Part shown: positions 23,202 to 34,049 of the stretch, piece after piece
How positions within the stretch are numbered: the first letter of the stretch is position 1
Layout of the letters: the number at the start of each line of letters is the position of its first letter
Assembly: GCA_029204225.1 (NCBI GenBank)
Contig: CM055104.1
Span: 19,557,295 to 19,621,294 of the forward strand
Direction of reading: 5' to 3'
Source of the DNA: Diphasiastrum complanatum
Lineage: Eukaryota; Streptophyta; Lycopodiopsida; Lycopodiales; Lycopodiaceae
DNA: 64,000 nucleotides
The notes under the pieces: model-generated
What the model was told of the DNA's origin: nothing
The model's input: the letters and a program-made list of their open reading frames with translations, nothing else
Database searches by the model: none
Made by a program: the position numbers and the translations under genes

Positions 23202-23350
23202 CTCCCTCCCCCTTAAGAACCGTCTTGGTCCTCTAAGACAAAGTCTGGAAAAATCTTACGAAGGACGCTACCTTTTTCCCAAGTGGCATTCTCAACAGGC
23301 TGATCATTCCAATTGACTAGATATTCTCTGTATAGAGTATGACGAGTCTG
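23202..23350 (-). pseudogene. Ty3 element E: chromodomain C-terminal end
   Basis: On the minus strand, a 45-codon stretch reads REYLVNWNDQPVENATWEKG and then IFPDFVLEDQDGS before a TAA at 23213-23215, a polypurine tract and the LTR. This is the end of a chromovirus integrase with a chromodomain (YLVxW...TWE). The coding side stops at about 23345-23360, where plus-strand element G begins. It is most simply the lost 3' end of E, now inverted relative to the E body. Confidence 0.75.
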
Positions 23351-25337
23351 CGGACAAGGTATTCTACCTATGAGAAGGAGCTTTTCACGTTAAAAATCTA
23401 GAGGCATTATCTTTATGGTGCCATATTTACGGTGATGACTGATTACCAATCCCTTAAGTACATTTGTGATGCCAAGGACCTTCGTGGCCGTAAGGCTAGA
23501 TGGTCGGAACTCATTCAGGAGTTTGTGTTCGTCATTAAGTATCGTAAAGGTACGTCAAACTGTGTTGCCGATGCCTTGAGTCAGATTGGAGAGATTAATC
23601 AGTTATGCTTTGCTGAGATCCAATCTGATTTGTATCTTTCGCTACGGAATCTTTGTCGAACCGATAGGTTTTTCAGTCGCATCTGGCTAGATGTCTAGAT
23701 AGGAAATTCTAGATCTACTGATGACCTTGGGATGCAGGATCTCAAGCAATTCCGAAATGATAAGATAATTGAAGACTATTCCATAAGGAATGGCTTGCCT
23801 CTTCCCAAAGGAAAAGGTTTGTGTGCCGGATAGGGAGGACTTGCGGGCCCAAATCCTGCAGCAGTGTCATGACAACCCTTGTGCTAGTCACCCAGGCATA
23901 CGGAGGACACTTGACCTTGTCAGGCAGAATTTCTTTTGGCCAAAGATGAAAGGTCATGTTGAGGCATGCGTTGAAGGTTGTGAACAATGCCAGCAAAATA
24001 AAGCAGAAAGACTCAAAGTTGCGGGTCTTCTACATCCCTTGGAAATTCCCAACAAGAAATGGGAAAGTATTCAATGGATTTTGTGATTGGACTCCCTAAA
24101 ACCCGGAGTGATCACGATGCCATTTGGGTGGTGGTTGACAGGCTAACCAAGATCGCACAATTTATACCAACTAAATTAATTGTCAAGCTCAGCTTTTTGT
24201 TGAAAAGTTGTTCAGATTGTATGGTTTGCCGAATGATATTGTTAGTGATCGAGACTCCAAGTTCACTGGCAAGTTCTGGCAAGCAGTTTTTGAAAAACTT
24301 GAAACAACCCTTAGTCTTAGTTCTTTGGATCACCTAGAATCTGATGGGCAGACAGAACGTGTTAACCAGACGTTGGAAGATATGCTTAGAGCCAGGGTTA
24401 CACCCCGATTCGAACCGGCCAATTCGAACCGATTCTTTCCGGTTCGAACCGGCAGGCCAGGTTCGAATTGGAAAACAGTTCGAACCGAAAAAATAATAAT
24501 TTCAAAACGATTTATCTTTTTTTTAAATCCGGTTCGAACCGAACCGGGTCCGAATGGTTCGAACCATGGTTCGAGGTTTGAACCGCGGTTCAATGCAACC
24601 TTGCTTAGAGCATATGTTTCTCACCAACAGTCTGATTGGGAAAAGTATCTCCCAATGGTTGAGTTCGCGCACAATAGTGCCAAGCATTCTGCCACCGGAT
24701 TTAGTCCATTTATGTTGATGTATGGCTTTTAGCCGCGTTCTCCAGTTTCGGTCGGACTCAAAGGTCTCAAGGTGCAAGTTGCAGTAGATTTCCTACAAGA
24801 TGTGCAAGAAATGCTGCTAGTGGCCAAGGAAAGAATGAAAACGGCTCAGGATAGAGCTCAGTTTTATGCTAACGGTGGTCGCTCACCTCGAGAAATTGAG
24901 GTCGAACTTGGGTGTAAGTAAAAATCCCTAAGGATTCAAAGGTACTTTGAATGGGAAAATGCCATAAGCTTTCTCCTCGTTATAGCGGACCTTATAAGGT
25001 TGTAAAGAAAATCAACCCGGTCGCTTATCAGCTAGATCTTTCGATTGGGGTTGGGGTTCATCCTGTTTTCCATGTAAGTCATTTAAAGGAACGACTTAGT
25101 AGGAAGGATCCCCTAATTCTGGAAGGTGAACTGGTTGAGTTAGAGGATCTGTCTACCTTTGCTCCTAATGTACCTGAAAAAGTGGTTGACGTTCGTTATC
25201 ACCAATTGAGAAACCATCTGGTTTCTGAATTTCTTGTACATTGGAAAGGCAAGTCAGATGATGAGGACACTTGGGAGAGAGAAGACTATTTAAGACTGAA
25301 CTTCCCTGGTTTGCTCCCATTAGGAGGAGACTCTTAA
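23351..25337 (+). pseudogene. Ty3 chromovirus G: RNase H to chromodomain
   Basis: Starts inside RNase H (RYSTYEKELFTLK, TVMTDYQSLKYI, CDAKDLRGRKARW), then the integrase zinc finger ([22 protein letters not shown]), core ([31 protein letters not shown]), the ML-MYGF region, and a C-terminal chromodomain (EFLVHWKGKSDDEDTWERE) ending with TAA at 25335-25337. Stops occur near 23696, 24082 and 24729, and frameshifts near 23800, 24200 and 24950. The integrase is interrupted by a 211-bp MITE. It resembles element H far more than E. Gag, protease and RT are absent. Confidence 0.85.
24393..24603. mobile_element. hAT-type MITE inside the integrase of G
   Basis: Starts CAGGGTTACACC and ends in the complement of CAAGGTTGCATT, imperfect terminal inverted repeats of the hAT CAGGG type. 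It is flanked by a perfect 8-bp target duplication CTTAGAGC (24385-24392 and 24604-24611). The interior is dense in GGTTCGAACC palindromes and their variants, like the subterminal repeats of Ac-family elements. No coding capacity of its own. Insert plus duplication is 219 bp, a multiple of three without stops. Confidence 0.88.
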
Positions 25338-25348
25338 AGGGGGAGGAA

Positions 25349-25880
25349 ATGTTACGTACCCATAAGGGCACGCAACAAGAAACTTGAGGTGACGATCTGG
25401 AGCGGAACGTTGATCTGGAGCTATAGGTCTTTTGGGTGCCACATGTCAATGTCTTATTGGCGGAACGCTGATCTGGTGCTATAGGTCTTTTGGGTGCCAC
25501 ATTTCAATGTCTTATTGGCGCGCGGTGACTCGTTGTTATGGACCCGCATCAGTGTGCACAACTGCCGTGTGTCATTGGTCATGCGTGACTCCTATGGTCG
25601 GAGATGACCCCACCTGGACTATGTATATAGAGGTGGATCTCCATGAGCTTGGCATTCATTCTCTCCTGGAGAATGAAGAGTTCTTCCACTAGTGGTCAGG
25701 TCAGGACTCTAGGCCTCAGGATGTAGGTAGGCGAGGGTCGAGGGTAAGGCATGGTGATATGGGACACCATGGCTTATCAGAGATCCGAGCTTGCTTGATG
25801 GTCGTCTATAGCTCCAGTGCACTGGGGTGAGGGGCAGTACCTCTATGGTTGGGGGCAGTAACATAGCGTTCGTCACCTGT
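25349..25880 (+). repeat. 3' LTR of Ty3 element G (right end uncertain)
   Basis: Follows a polypurine tract (AAAGGGGGAGGAA, 25336-25348) and starts TGTTACGTACCC. It contains a 58-bp tandem duplication (25402-25459 and 25460-25517) and a TATATAG box near 25623. The right boundary is not set by a partner LTR. Confidence 0.65.
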
Positions 25881-26473
25881 TTGTGCTTCGGATCGCCGAT
25901 GAGATTCTAATAGTTTGCCAACAAATCGATGCTACAAAAACAGCATTTTATGGCTACTGGGAGGCCACGCTCCAGCGGTGGTTATTCCATAATCATTGTG
26001 AAAGAAACTATCTATTTACTCATTGTAGATATGGCTATTCCTCAGAAAATCATAAAGCTTCAATAAGCATAATGAAAGTAGCATAAACTGCTTACCAAAT
26101 CAGTGCTGAATCGCTGTATACGAGCAAGTGGATGGGCGTTGAGTAATCAAGCCTCCTTTGATAAAGAAGAGAGGAAGAAGGAGAAGAAGAAGAGTGGTGG
26201 CAGTGAAGAAACTTGTCACCCTTCATATAAGCACCAGCCTTTCCTCTACGTAGAAGATAAGGCTATGCAGAGATATCCAACTGGTAGCTTGTGAAGGAAG
26301 CAGTTGCTCGTATCTGTAGGATAATTTTGGATTGATCTTGACCGTCAAAAATAAACCATGTGAAATAAGGAGGGGTGTTGTAAAGTACCAATATTAGGTG
26401 CGAGACCTTTGGGTAAATGTAACCCAGCCTTGTATATAGTCCAAATGTAGTAAATTATAGTTAAATACCATCC

Positions 26474-26518
<45 letters not shown>

Positions 26519-27188
26519 TCTATCGAAGCAATTTACTTAGTTGCCAGTATAAGTGTATTAAGTCTCATAAGTAATCACATAATCTGGATAGATGCTAGCT
26601 AGTATGTAAATACACATCACCATGTATCACAGGAGGAAGGATTCTAAATATGTGATTGAGGAAAGAACAAACATAAGGACAAAAAAAGGGGCTTAGTATT
26701 AGCATTGTGAAATTTCATGTCAGAATTTGATATGATGCTAATATAAAAAAAGGCTTGTGAGTATAAGTCAATATACATTCCATTTAACTTATCTCTATTA
26801 CTTGTCAAGTTGCAGCATGGATGGAAAGTGTGGTATGCGTTGAAGCCTGCAATCCCCACAGAAAATACTCTCTTGCAACAAAAAACATTTGTGCATGGGT
26901 GGAGATGTCTTATAGATTGTTTTCAAATTTGTTACTGTATCATAGTGCATAAGCTATGACCTCCTTAGCTTTTTCTCTTACTGTGTCTTGAAGAGAACCT
27001 GCTGATTTATCTTATGTCATGCTTTCACCTATAGACTATATAAATAGTCTTATTACATTACACATGCATGGGAGTTTCTAAGACATGATTTGTGTACATT
27101 CTACTATGATTATATGTTTACTTACTTGTATATGCAAAAACACACAGACAATAAGCATCCTCACTTTGTATGTATTTATTTCTGACAG
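25881..27188. other. Unassigned region, intron-like toward the right
   Basis: AT-rich sequence with a (GA)20 microsatellite at 26476-26515 and a purine-rich run near 26160-26200. The right part, ending in TTTCTGACAG at 27188, is probably intron of the gene whose exons follow. I found no upstream exon. Confidence 0.5.
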
Positions 27189-27585
27189 AGGTAAATCCAG
27201 CAATGCTTCCAGAAGGTTCTCTACCTAAAATGCCATCTAGTTTAGAGGAAGCTGTGGCTGCGTTGAGTCAAGATGAGGCTTTGAATGAAATCCTTGGTGT
27301 CCCACTAGTCACTGCAATATCTGCAATACGCAAGGTAAGTGATCTCTGTGGTCAGCAAGGATGTCATTCCATCTTGTATGCATTGCTGTGTGCTTGCTGT
27401 AAGAGAGCTTCACCTTAAGTGAATGTGAGTTGTTTATCCAAACATTCAAAGCACAGAGCTCCTGTTGGGCATGTACGCATTTGGACTGATATGATTACAG
27501 ACTTAATCTTTACCTGTCACAGGCGGACATCCGATTTTGTGCAGACAAAGAAAATGTACAAGAACTGTTGGTCGAGCAATATTAG
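27189..27585 (+). CDS. Last two exons of a FluG/NodGS-type glutamine-synthetase-like gene
   Basis: Exon A (27189-27334) follows a TTTCTGACAG acceptor and ends at AAG/gtaagt. It encodes NPAMLPEGSLPKMPSSLEEA, then a stretch ending LVTAISAIRK. Exon B (27523-27585) follows TACCTGTCACAG and continues in frame, ADIRFCADKENVQELLVEQY, then TAG. The pattern NPA...LP-SLEEA-AL--DE-L---G--L--AI--IRKA...Y-stop matches the C-terminal helix of type-I-like glutamine synthetase domains in plant FluG/NodGS proteins (family knowledge). No active-site residues lie in this part. Both exons are undamaged, unlike all TE frames here. Upstream exons were not found; they may lie beyond large TE-filled introns left of the window, or have been lost. 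Confidence 0.72.
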
Positions 27586-28648
27586 TTACCATCTGGATTA
27601 AAACATGTTGGCAGACTAGGTCAGATCTTGGAGTAAGATGAAATTATGTACTTTGGGAAATTAAAGGTTGCTCATGCTATCCAGCCTAGTATGCCAACGC
27701 GATTTTCTTGCAGACAATATGGTGATAAATCACAACACCTTCACTGAAAAGGTTATACTTCTGGAAGACTAAGACTGGCACTCCTGTACAGGAGCTGACA
27801 ACACCTCAGCAGTTAGTTTCTAGTTGCAAAAGGGACCCACCTATGAAGAATTCTTATGTCACCGTTAATTTACAGTAGACAGATTTGTATTAGCTCAAAA
27901 GGTGGCACATATCATACATAATGTGGCCTACACCATGATTTCTTATTGGAACTGTTAAAACTGCCCTGGGTAGCTTGCATTCTCTGAATGTATTCTCCTA
28001 CTTGATTCATTTTTTTTGTATTGAGGATGTCTGGTTTGCGAACGGAGGTTTTTCCAAGGGAACTGAACTGGAGAACCGGAAAATTTTTGAAAAAAAAAAA
28101 AAAAAACGGCCCACCAGCGAAGCCGCCCCGCCCTAGGGCGCCTTGGACCAACTTCCAGCTTTGGGGAGGAAAAGGGTGAAAATCTTCAGAATCTGATGAA
28201 TGCGGGGCCCTGCCAGCACTTGAAAATAAAGATAAAATAAAACTTTGTGTTTTCAAGACTGTATTTGGTTTGGGGACATCTATCAGAATATCGAAAACAG
28301 AAAAGGTACAAAATTTAATGGAAGGGCAATGTTGATATTTTCTTTATTTGAAAATAGCAATGTACACATTCATAGGTATATGAATTGTAAATTAGAATGC
28401 TCCAAGAAAATACTCATGGAAATGAGCAAGTGCTTCTTGTTCTTCAGCAGTTTTGCACTTCGTTGCCGTATTAATTAGAGAGAGTTATATTTGCACTATA
28501 CCACGAAGGCAACATCACATTTTGGTATCCAACTCAATCACATATTTGCAAGAAAGAAGAGACACACATAGTGTTGCACCTTGCATGAAGACATGGGCAT
28601 GAGGTGATAAAAAAGAGATTAAGATGATAAGCATGTCATTGTCTAGAT
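27586..28648. other. 3' flank of the glutamine-synthetase-like gene; no further gene seen
   Basis: Probably 3' UTR at first. A 17-A run at about 28088-28104 is followed by a GC-rich block (28105-28160), odd in this AT-rich context but without coding content. Confidence 0.5.
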
Positions 28649-28961
28649 TTTACACCCAAGGGGTTGGCCTAGTTGGTTAGCTTGGCATCCAAAGTTTCTT
28701 TGGTCCCAAGTTCGACGAGCCTCCCTTGGAAACCAAGAAGCATTATCTAGATCTACAATAACCCAATGGGTTGGCAGAGTTGGTTAGGTTGGCATCCAAA
28801 GTTTCTTTGGTACCAAGTTCGAGCCTTTCCTTGGAAACCAAGAAGCATAATCTAGATCTAAAAACCTAAGGGGTTTGGCTTAATTGGTTAGGTTGGCATC
28901 CAAAGTTTATTTGGTCCCAAGTTAGAGCCTCCCCTTGAAAACCAAGAAGCATTATCTAGAT
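28649..28961 (+). repeat. Three tandem tRNA-derived SINE-like units
   Basis: Three ~104-107-bp units (about 28649-28754, 28755-28860, 28861-28961), each bounded by ATCTAGATCT. Each has a pol III A-box-like TGGCCTAGTTGGTTAG type motif, the segment TTGGCATCCAAAGTTT, and a B-box-like AAGTTCGA, at spacings typical of tRNA-derived promoters. The third unit has a decayed B box (AAGTTAGAGCC). No foldable complete tRNA is present. Confidence 0.75.
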
Positions 28962-29614
28962 CTCACCATAGTGGTGATGGTTAAAGGTGCAAACCGTGAA
29001 GGCTATGCACATTGTAAAAATATGATATGTTCATTACAATTTGTATGTTTAGGTGAATGTAACAAAATTTTGGCACAAAGAAATATGAAGCCTCCAAGTA
29101 TGTGACCAAGTTCGAATTTGGTCCACAAGGTCACCTATATTGTTGTTGTGTGGTAAGGTTTTTGTAGAACAAAAGATACACTTTAACTTGTCATTTGCAC
29201 AAAATTGCGTGACTTCAATAAAGGTAATGCATAGAATAGAAACCTAAAAATAAATTGGCTCAACAAAAACATAGGGACGCCTATAGGTTTATCAAAATTA
29301 AGTATTTTTGAAATAGGTTGAACTTGGGTCAAATTACCTAGTAGAAGATTTCTTTAGTACATGACATGGTGCATTGTATGCTCAAAAGCATCAATTGTTA
29401 TTTGGAGCCAAATTTGGCAAGATCATTTTAAATACAAATTATACATGAACTCATGTCTGTACATAGATACTACTCTGTTGGACGAATTTTTCACGATAAA
29501 GAAAAAAAATTGTTTTTGTACATCTGGCATTTTTTATTCAAAGTAACTTCAATACTTTTGATGATTGACTCTAAATTTTATGTGCATGCACGTGCGTATG
29601 AGTGTGTGTGTGTG

Positions 29615-29616
<2 letters not shown>
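28962..29616. other. AT-rich spacer
   Basis: No gene seen. A short GT run (29602-29616) leads into the GA microsatellite. Confidence 0.5.

Positions 29617-29665
<49 letters not shown>
29617..29665. repeat. (GA)n microsatellite
   Basis: About 24 GA units; heads the second copy of the dispersed repeat. Confidence 0.95.
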
Positions 29666-29669
<4 letters not shown>

Positions 29670-29895
29670 CAACTTCACATAGTTCCTCTTGACAAGTCAA
29701 GACCAAACCTTTTGAAACCCTTATTTATAAACTAACAAAAAAAAATGTAGCTGAAAAGAACATATAGTATTTTAAAAAAGTACAGTAAGGTAAAACTTAT
29801 TTCAAGACGTACCTGCCACCATCCAATCACACAAAATCGCAAAGGTTAGTTTAGCGAGGAAGACAAGTGTCAATGTTGGACGTCATTTGTTATTC
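29666..29895. repeat. Dispersed GA-headed repeat, copy 2
   Basis: Similar to 13612-13845 in the same orientation, including GACAAGTCAAGACCAAACC, TTATTTCAAGAC and the GAGGAAGACA-GTGTCAA segment, and likewise preceded by GA repeats. Confidence 0.75.
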
Positions 29896-29961
29896 ATGTA
29901 CAAAACAAGTTTTAACCACAAAACAACGTATTAGTCATCATTAAAGCTCTCATTCCTGAGT

Positions 29962-30029
29962 ACTTCCTTGGCGATAGGTCGAGCCCTGTATTTACACTTC
30001 CTTGGCGATAGGTCGAGCCCTGTATTTAC
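29962..30029. repeat. Perfect 34-bp tandem duplication
   Basis: Units 29962-29995 and 29996-30029 are identical by eye (ACTTCCTTGGCGATAGGTCG...). Confidence 0.93.
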
Positions 30030-31080
30030 CGTATCAGGGCATTCGCCATATTGATTAGTTTTTTTGGGTATTGAACTTATCCGTTATTTAAAGCAAACCA
30101 TATATACAATATGCCAAAAACAATAGGGCAAGCTAGGACACCTAGGCGGGTACTTGGGCGAATCCATGCCATACTAATCCCCATGACTCCAATATTACAT
30201 TGGTAAGTCATGACCCAATGCCTTATTTCTTGAGCAAATCCATGTTGTCCAAAAAAAAACAAGCCTTGCCTCGATTTATGCCATTATAAAACCGTATAGA
30301 CTACACATGAGACATTACTATCATACAAAGTTGTGACAAAAGATTATTAACATTAGAGCAGGCCATCACATCATAAATGGTATGAGGACAAATCAATGTC
30401 ATTCTAATCCGTATATGTTGATGCATAAATCCATGTCTTCATGAATATTCAAGCCAAAGCCCTAATAAACTTATTGACAAACCACAAGGACTGCACTAGC
30501 TAGAAGATTGTGGCTACAAAAGAGGTTTGGTTATGTTTTAGGTTAAAGAGTAGAAAGCACAACAATGAATGTTTGGTTCTCACCCTAAATTCTTAGGTAA
30601 CCACCTAATATGTTATATGCAATAGTCTAAAGTAATAGGGTTTTTTAAGGTCATTCCATTATCTGAAGTGTTTTCGACAAAATAAACATCCTAAACCATG
30701 GAAAGGTTTGCAATCCTTACCTGAATGTGTCCCAGTACTTTTTTGTAATGATACTGTGGTGTATCCAAAAAATGTGTTTGTTTTTTAGCTATTCAAAAAC
30801 CTCAACGATCCCGACTTAAAGCACCACATTATACTTATGTGGCCATTAACCTATCCTCCCTCTCTTGAAAAACAAGGCAAACATTGTCATTTGTCAAGAG
30901 GTGTCTCATAAGAAAAGCATTTGCCTTTCATTAATCTCTCTTTATGCATCATTGTGGTGTAAATCTGACTATCCTTTCGTAGGGATAGTACCAAACCTTT
31001 ACCTTAAATTAAATCATAGGCTAACAAAGGCTTTTTTGTCATGGTTTTAGTCCTTAGGTTGATTTTAGGAAGCTGTAGAT
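30030..31080. other. Unassigned AT-rich region
   Basis: Only short frames in both strands; no motif recognised. Confidence 0.45.
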
Positions 31081-32040
31081 CTTGGTTATGGGAAGCCCCT
31101 TCATCCTCCTAATATTTTCATTCAGACCTTGATATGTTGTATGCAAAAACCTGTGATGTTGCATAGTTTTATAACTGGAATTGATCGTGCTACTTGTAAT
31201 GTCGATGGGCATGAGGATAAAGTGCTTTGCATGATCGATCTCTTGGATGCCTTATATTGGGTTAAAATTTATTTGGAATACGGTAAAAGCCAAATTGACC
31301 CTTTGGGAACTATGGAAAACTTTGCTGCTGATCTAGCTAGTCTTGCTGAAAAATATGAGGAAGAGGAGAAATTTTATAACCTACATATTAGAAAAGTTTT
31401 TTTATGTTTAGAAAAATAGAATGGTCTTTTGTCTACCGAACCTACTGCGTCCATTCCTGATGAACCACCTTCCTCACACCCTCTTGTCTTTTTAGATGAG
31501 TTGAATGAAGATAGTGCTTCACAGCTTGAAATTTTTTTGCAAGACATCTGTGATATTGGAGACCAATCTAACTTGAGTTCTTCCAAGCTAAAAATTGCCA
31601 AATCTCCATGGTTCCTAGCCGCAGTATCGAATTCAAATCTGCTCGCACTGCTTACAAACTATGGAGTCTACCTATTGTGAACTTTCTCGTCCCTATTTCA
31701 ATTGAACTATGGATCATACTTGCACACTTGATTGAAAAAGAAGTACAAACCTACAAACTTGTCGCACTGGATAAGAATCCCACTCTTGATCCATTGCCTT
31801 CGACAACATTATTTGCATGAACAAATTTGAACCCTCTCGATGCCCTTCTGAGCAAACCTGCACTCGGGTACGTGGACATTTTGACACTGGTTTTATTAGA
31901 ATGAACATGCACCAAGCCAGAATATGGAATTGGAAAAGACCATTCTTCAAATGCAGATGTGGTGACAAATGCAAAAACAATTCCTCCATTGTCTGGTTCG
32001 ATCATGTCGTTTGGTTCATGATGAACCTTTCCAAAATCAA
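31081..32040 (+). pseudogene. Decayed ORF of unknown family
   Basis: One frame runs 31081-31680 with a single TAG (31417-31419). The first half has an acidic helical segment (MENFAADLASLAEKYEEEEK); the second has TEPTASIPDEPPSSHPLVFL and an acidic DELNEDSASQLEIFLQDIC. After frameshifts near 31610 and 31815 it continues with a Cys-rich KCRCGDKCKNN motif near 31950. No RT, integrase or transposase motif is seen. Length, acidic character and the TE-rich setting suggest a gag-like or accessory TE ORF, but a dead host gene is equally possible. I do not recognise it. Confidence 0.4.
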
Positions 32041-32559
32041 ATGAATGCCTTCTTTCTTTGGTTGCACAAGCTTGCTAGGGATGCTATGAAATCATACCTC
32101 ACCTCCTCTTCATACGCCAATACATGATTGATGCATCTATAGAGCTTGATGCAAACGTCTTGCCATTCTGGGAGATGCCGAAAACATTAGAGAAATTGGA
32201 CGCCTCCTCAAAAGACCAAGCTTTTCTACTCTTCAAGATAAATTTTTCCAAAACTCAAATAAAAGGACCGGTACTTTTAATCTAAAAAATCCGAGTTCGA
32301 TTGTTTCTGGATAAAATATGGGAAGAAGAAAAAAATTTATAGGATACAAGGGAAAGGAAGGACAGGGTAGTGGTACGAAAGAAGACTTGCTGGTTAAAAT
32401 ATTGAACTTTTACAGGGATTGACTGATTTGCAGGACGATGAAGTTTTGGATAGGAGAGAAATCACTAGGAATACGGTGGATCACATGCAATAACAAGGGA
32501 AAGATCGTTTTACATTTACATTACTATAATAGGATGTTTGAGACCATTCATGTGAAGCA

Positions 32560-33800
32560 TTTTTACGCTCGCATTTTATTATCGCTTTTCTCAATGGGAC
32601 CATTGAAGAGAAAATCTTTATGTCACAGCCAGAAGGATACGAGTTGAGGGGTAAGCAACACCTTGTATGCAAAATCCACAAGGCATTCTATGGGCTGAAA
32701 CAGTCACCTAGGGCCTGGTTCTAGAAAATCAATGCATTTCTTATTGAGAATAGCTTCATTCCAAACTCAGCAGACTCGAATGTTTACTTCAAGTCTGTAT
32801 CGAATTTCTTTATCATCATCACTCTCTATGTGGATGATACACTATTATTCAGTAATGATCTGAATCTGATGAAGGACACAAAATTCATGTTGGCCCAAGA
32901 GTACAAAATGACTGATATGGGTCCAGCCCACTATTGTCTCAGAATCAAAAAAATTTGAATTCGACCCAGTCGTCTGATTTTCATCAGCCAGCAAAGATAT
33001 CTCACAAACGTGCTGGAGAAGTATGGAATGGCCAACTGCAAGCCGAGCTACTTCTCACTCGACCCTAGACTAAAGTTGTCAAAGGAACAATCTCCTCAAA
33101 GTAAGGCAGAAAAGGAGGAGATGAAGCAATATCTATTTCAATCCATCATTGGCTCACTGATGTATGCAATGATCTGCACTCAACCCGACATTGCATATTC
33201 GATCAGTTCACTTAGCCAGTTCCTATTGAATCCAGGTCTAACCCATTGGAAAGCGCTCACAAAGGTCATGAAGCACATTCAGACAACCAAACATCTTAGC
33301 ATCTGTTATGGAGGCAACCAACCTATCAACATACTTAAAGGATACACAGATGCGGATTGGGCATGAGATATCGATACCAGAAGGTCTACCTATAGATTTG
33401 TATTTTTATACAATCAAGGCCCAATCTCTTGGAACAACCTAAAGCAGACCTCGGTAGCATTATCATCAACCGAATCAGAGTACATTGTTGTCATGAATGA
33501 TACAAAGGAGACAATTTGCCTGAGGCACCTACTAGCAGAAATCGACCTTGCATAGTTACATCCAATGACCATCTTTTGTGACAACAAAAGCACCATAGCT
33601 CTAGCTCTCTCAATCCAAGATTTCATTCTCGAAGCAAGCAAATCGAAAGTGAAAAGCAAGGAGGTATCCTTAGTCTATTGTAGGACAAAATCAATGAGAG
33701 AAAGTGAAAAGCAAGGAGGTATCCTTAGTCTATTGTAGGACAAAATCAATGAGAGCAGATTACTTCACAAAGGCTCTATCAAAGGAGCACGACATAACAA
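32560..33800 (+). pseudogene. Ty1/copia element I: RT and RNase H remnant
   Basis: Starts in the RT at FLNGTIEEKI-like sequence and KIHKAFYGLKQSPRAWF, then TLYVDDTLLFSND with the YVDD catalytic motif, MTDMGPAHYCL, CTQPDIAYSISSLSQFL and GYTDADWA at the RNase H start, followed by LSSTESEY and FCDNKSTIALA. Stops occur at about 32722, 32957, 33364 and 33553. The end near 33800 (FTKALSKEHD-like) is in another frame after a tandem duplication. No LTR or integrase is attached. It lies head to tail with nothing; element J follows on the opposite strand. Confidence 0.85.
33646..33755. repeat. Perfect 55-bp tandem duplication in copia I
   Basis: Units 33646-33700 and 33701-33755 are identical by eye. 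55 is not a multiple of three, so it also shifts the RNase H frame. Confidence 0.93.
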
Positions 33801-34049
33801 CCATGACTTCCTCACAGGATTCTCTCACATCTATTTAGGTTATGTTATTTGGGTGACTACTTTACAATAAAATGGTTGTATCTACACAAATAGTAGTATA
33901 TATAGATGAATGGTGGTAAGACAGTGATAAAAAATAGGAAAATGTTCCTATCTTACCTACATTTGAAAAAAGTAAAACGACCAATCTAATTTTGGTTTTT
34001 TTTTTTTTTAAACATACCTCACTAAATAAGACAACACATATGATTAGTT

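Noticed and set aside
24393-24603. SINE or tRNA cluster because GGTTCGAAC resembles a pol III B box
   Set aside because: No A box, many palindromic copies, CAGGG ends and an 8-bp duplication fit a hAT MITE better.
28649-28961. Tandem tRNA genes
   Set aside because: A and B boxes are present but acceptor and anticodon stems do not pair by eye; SINE-like is the better reading.
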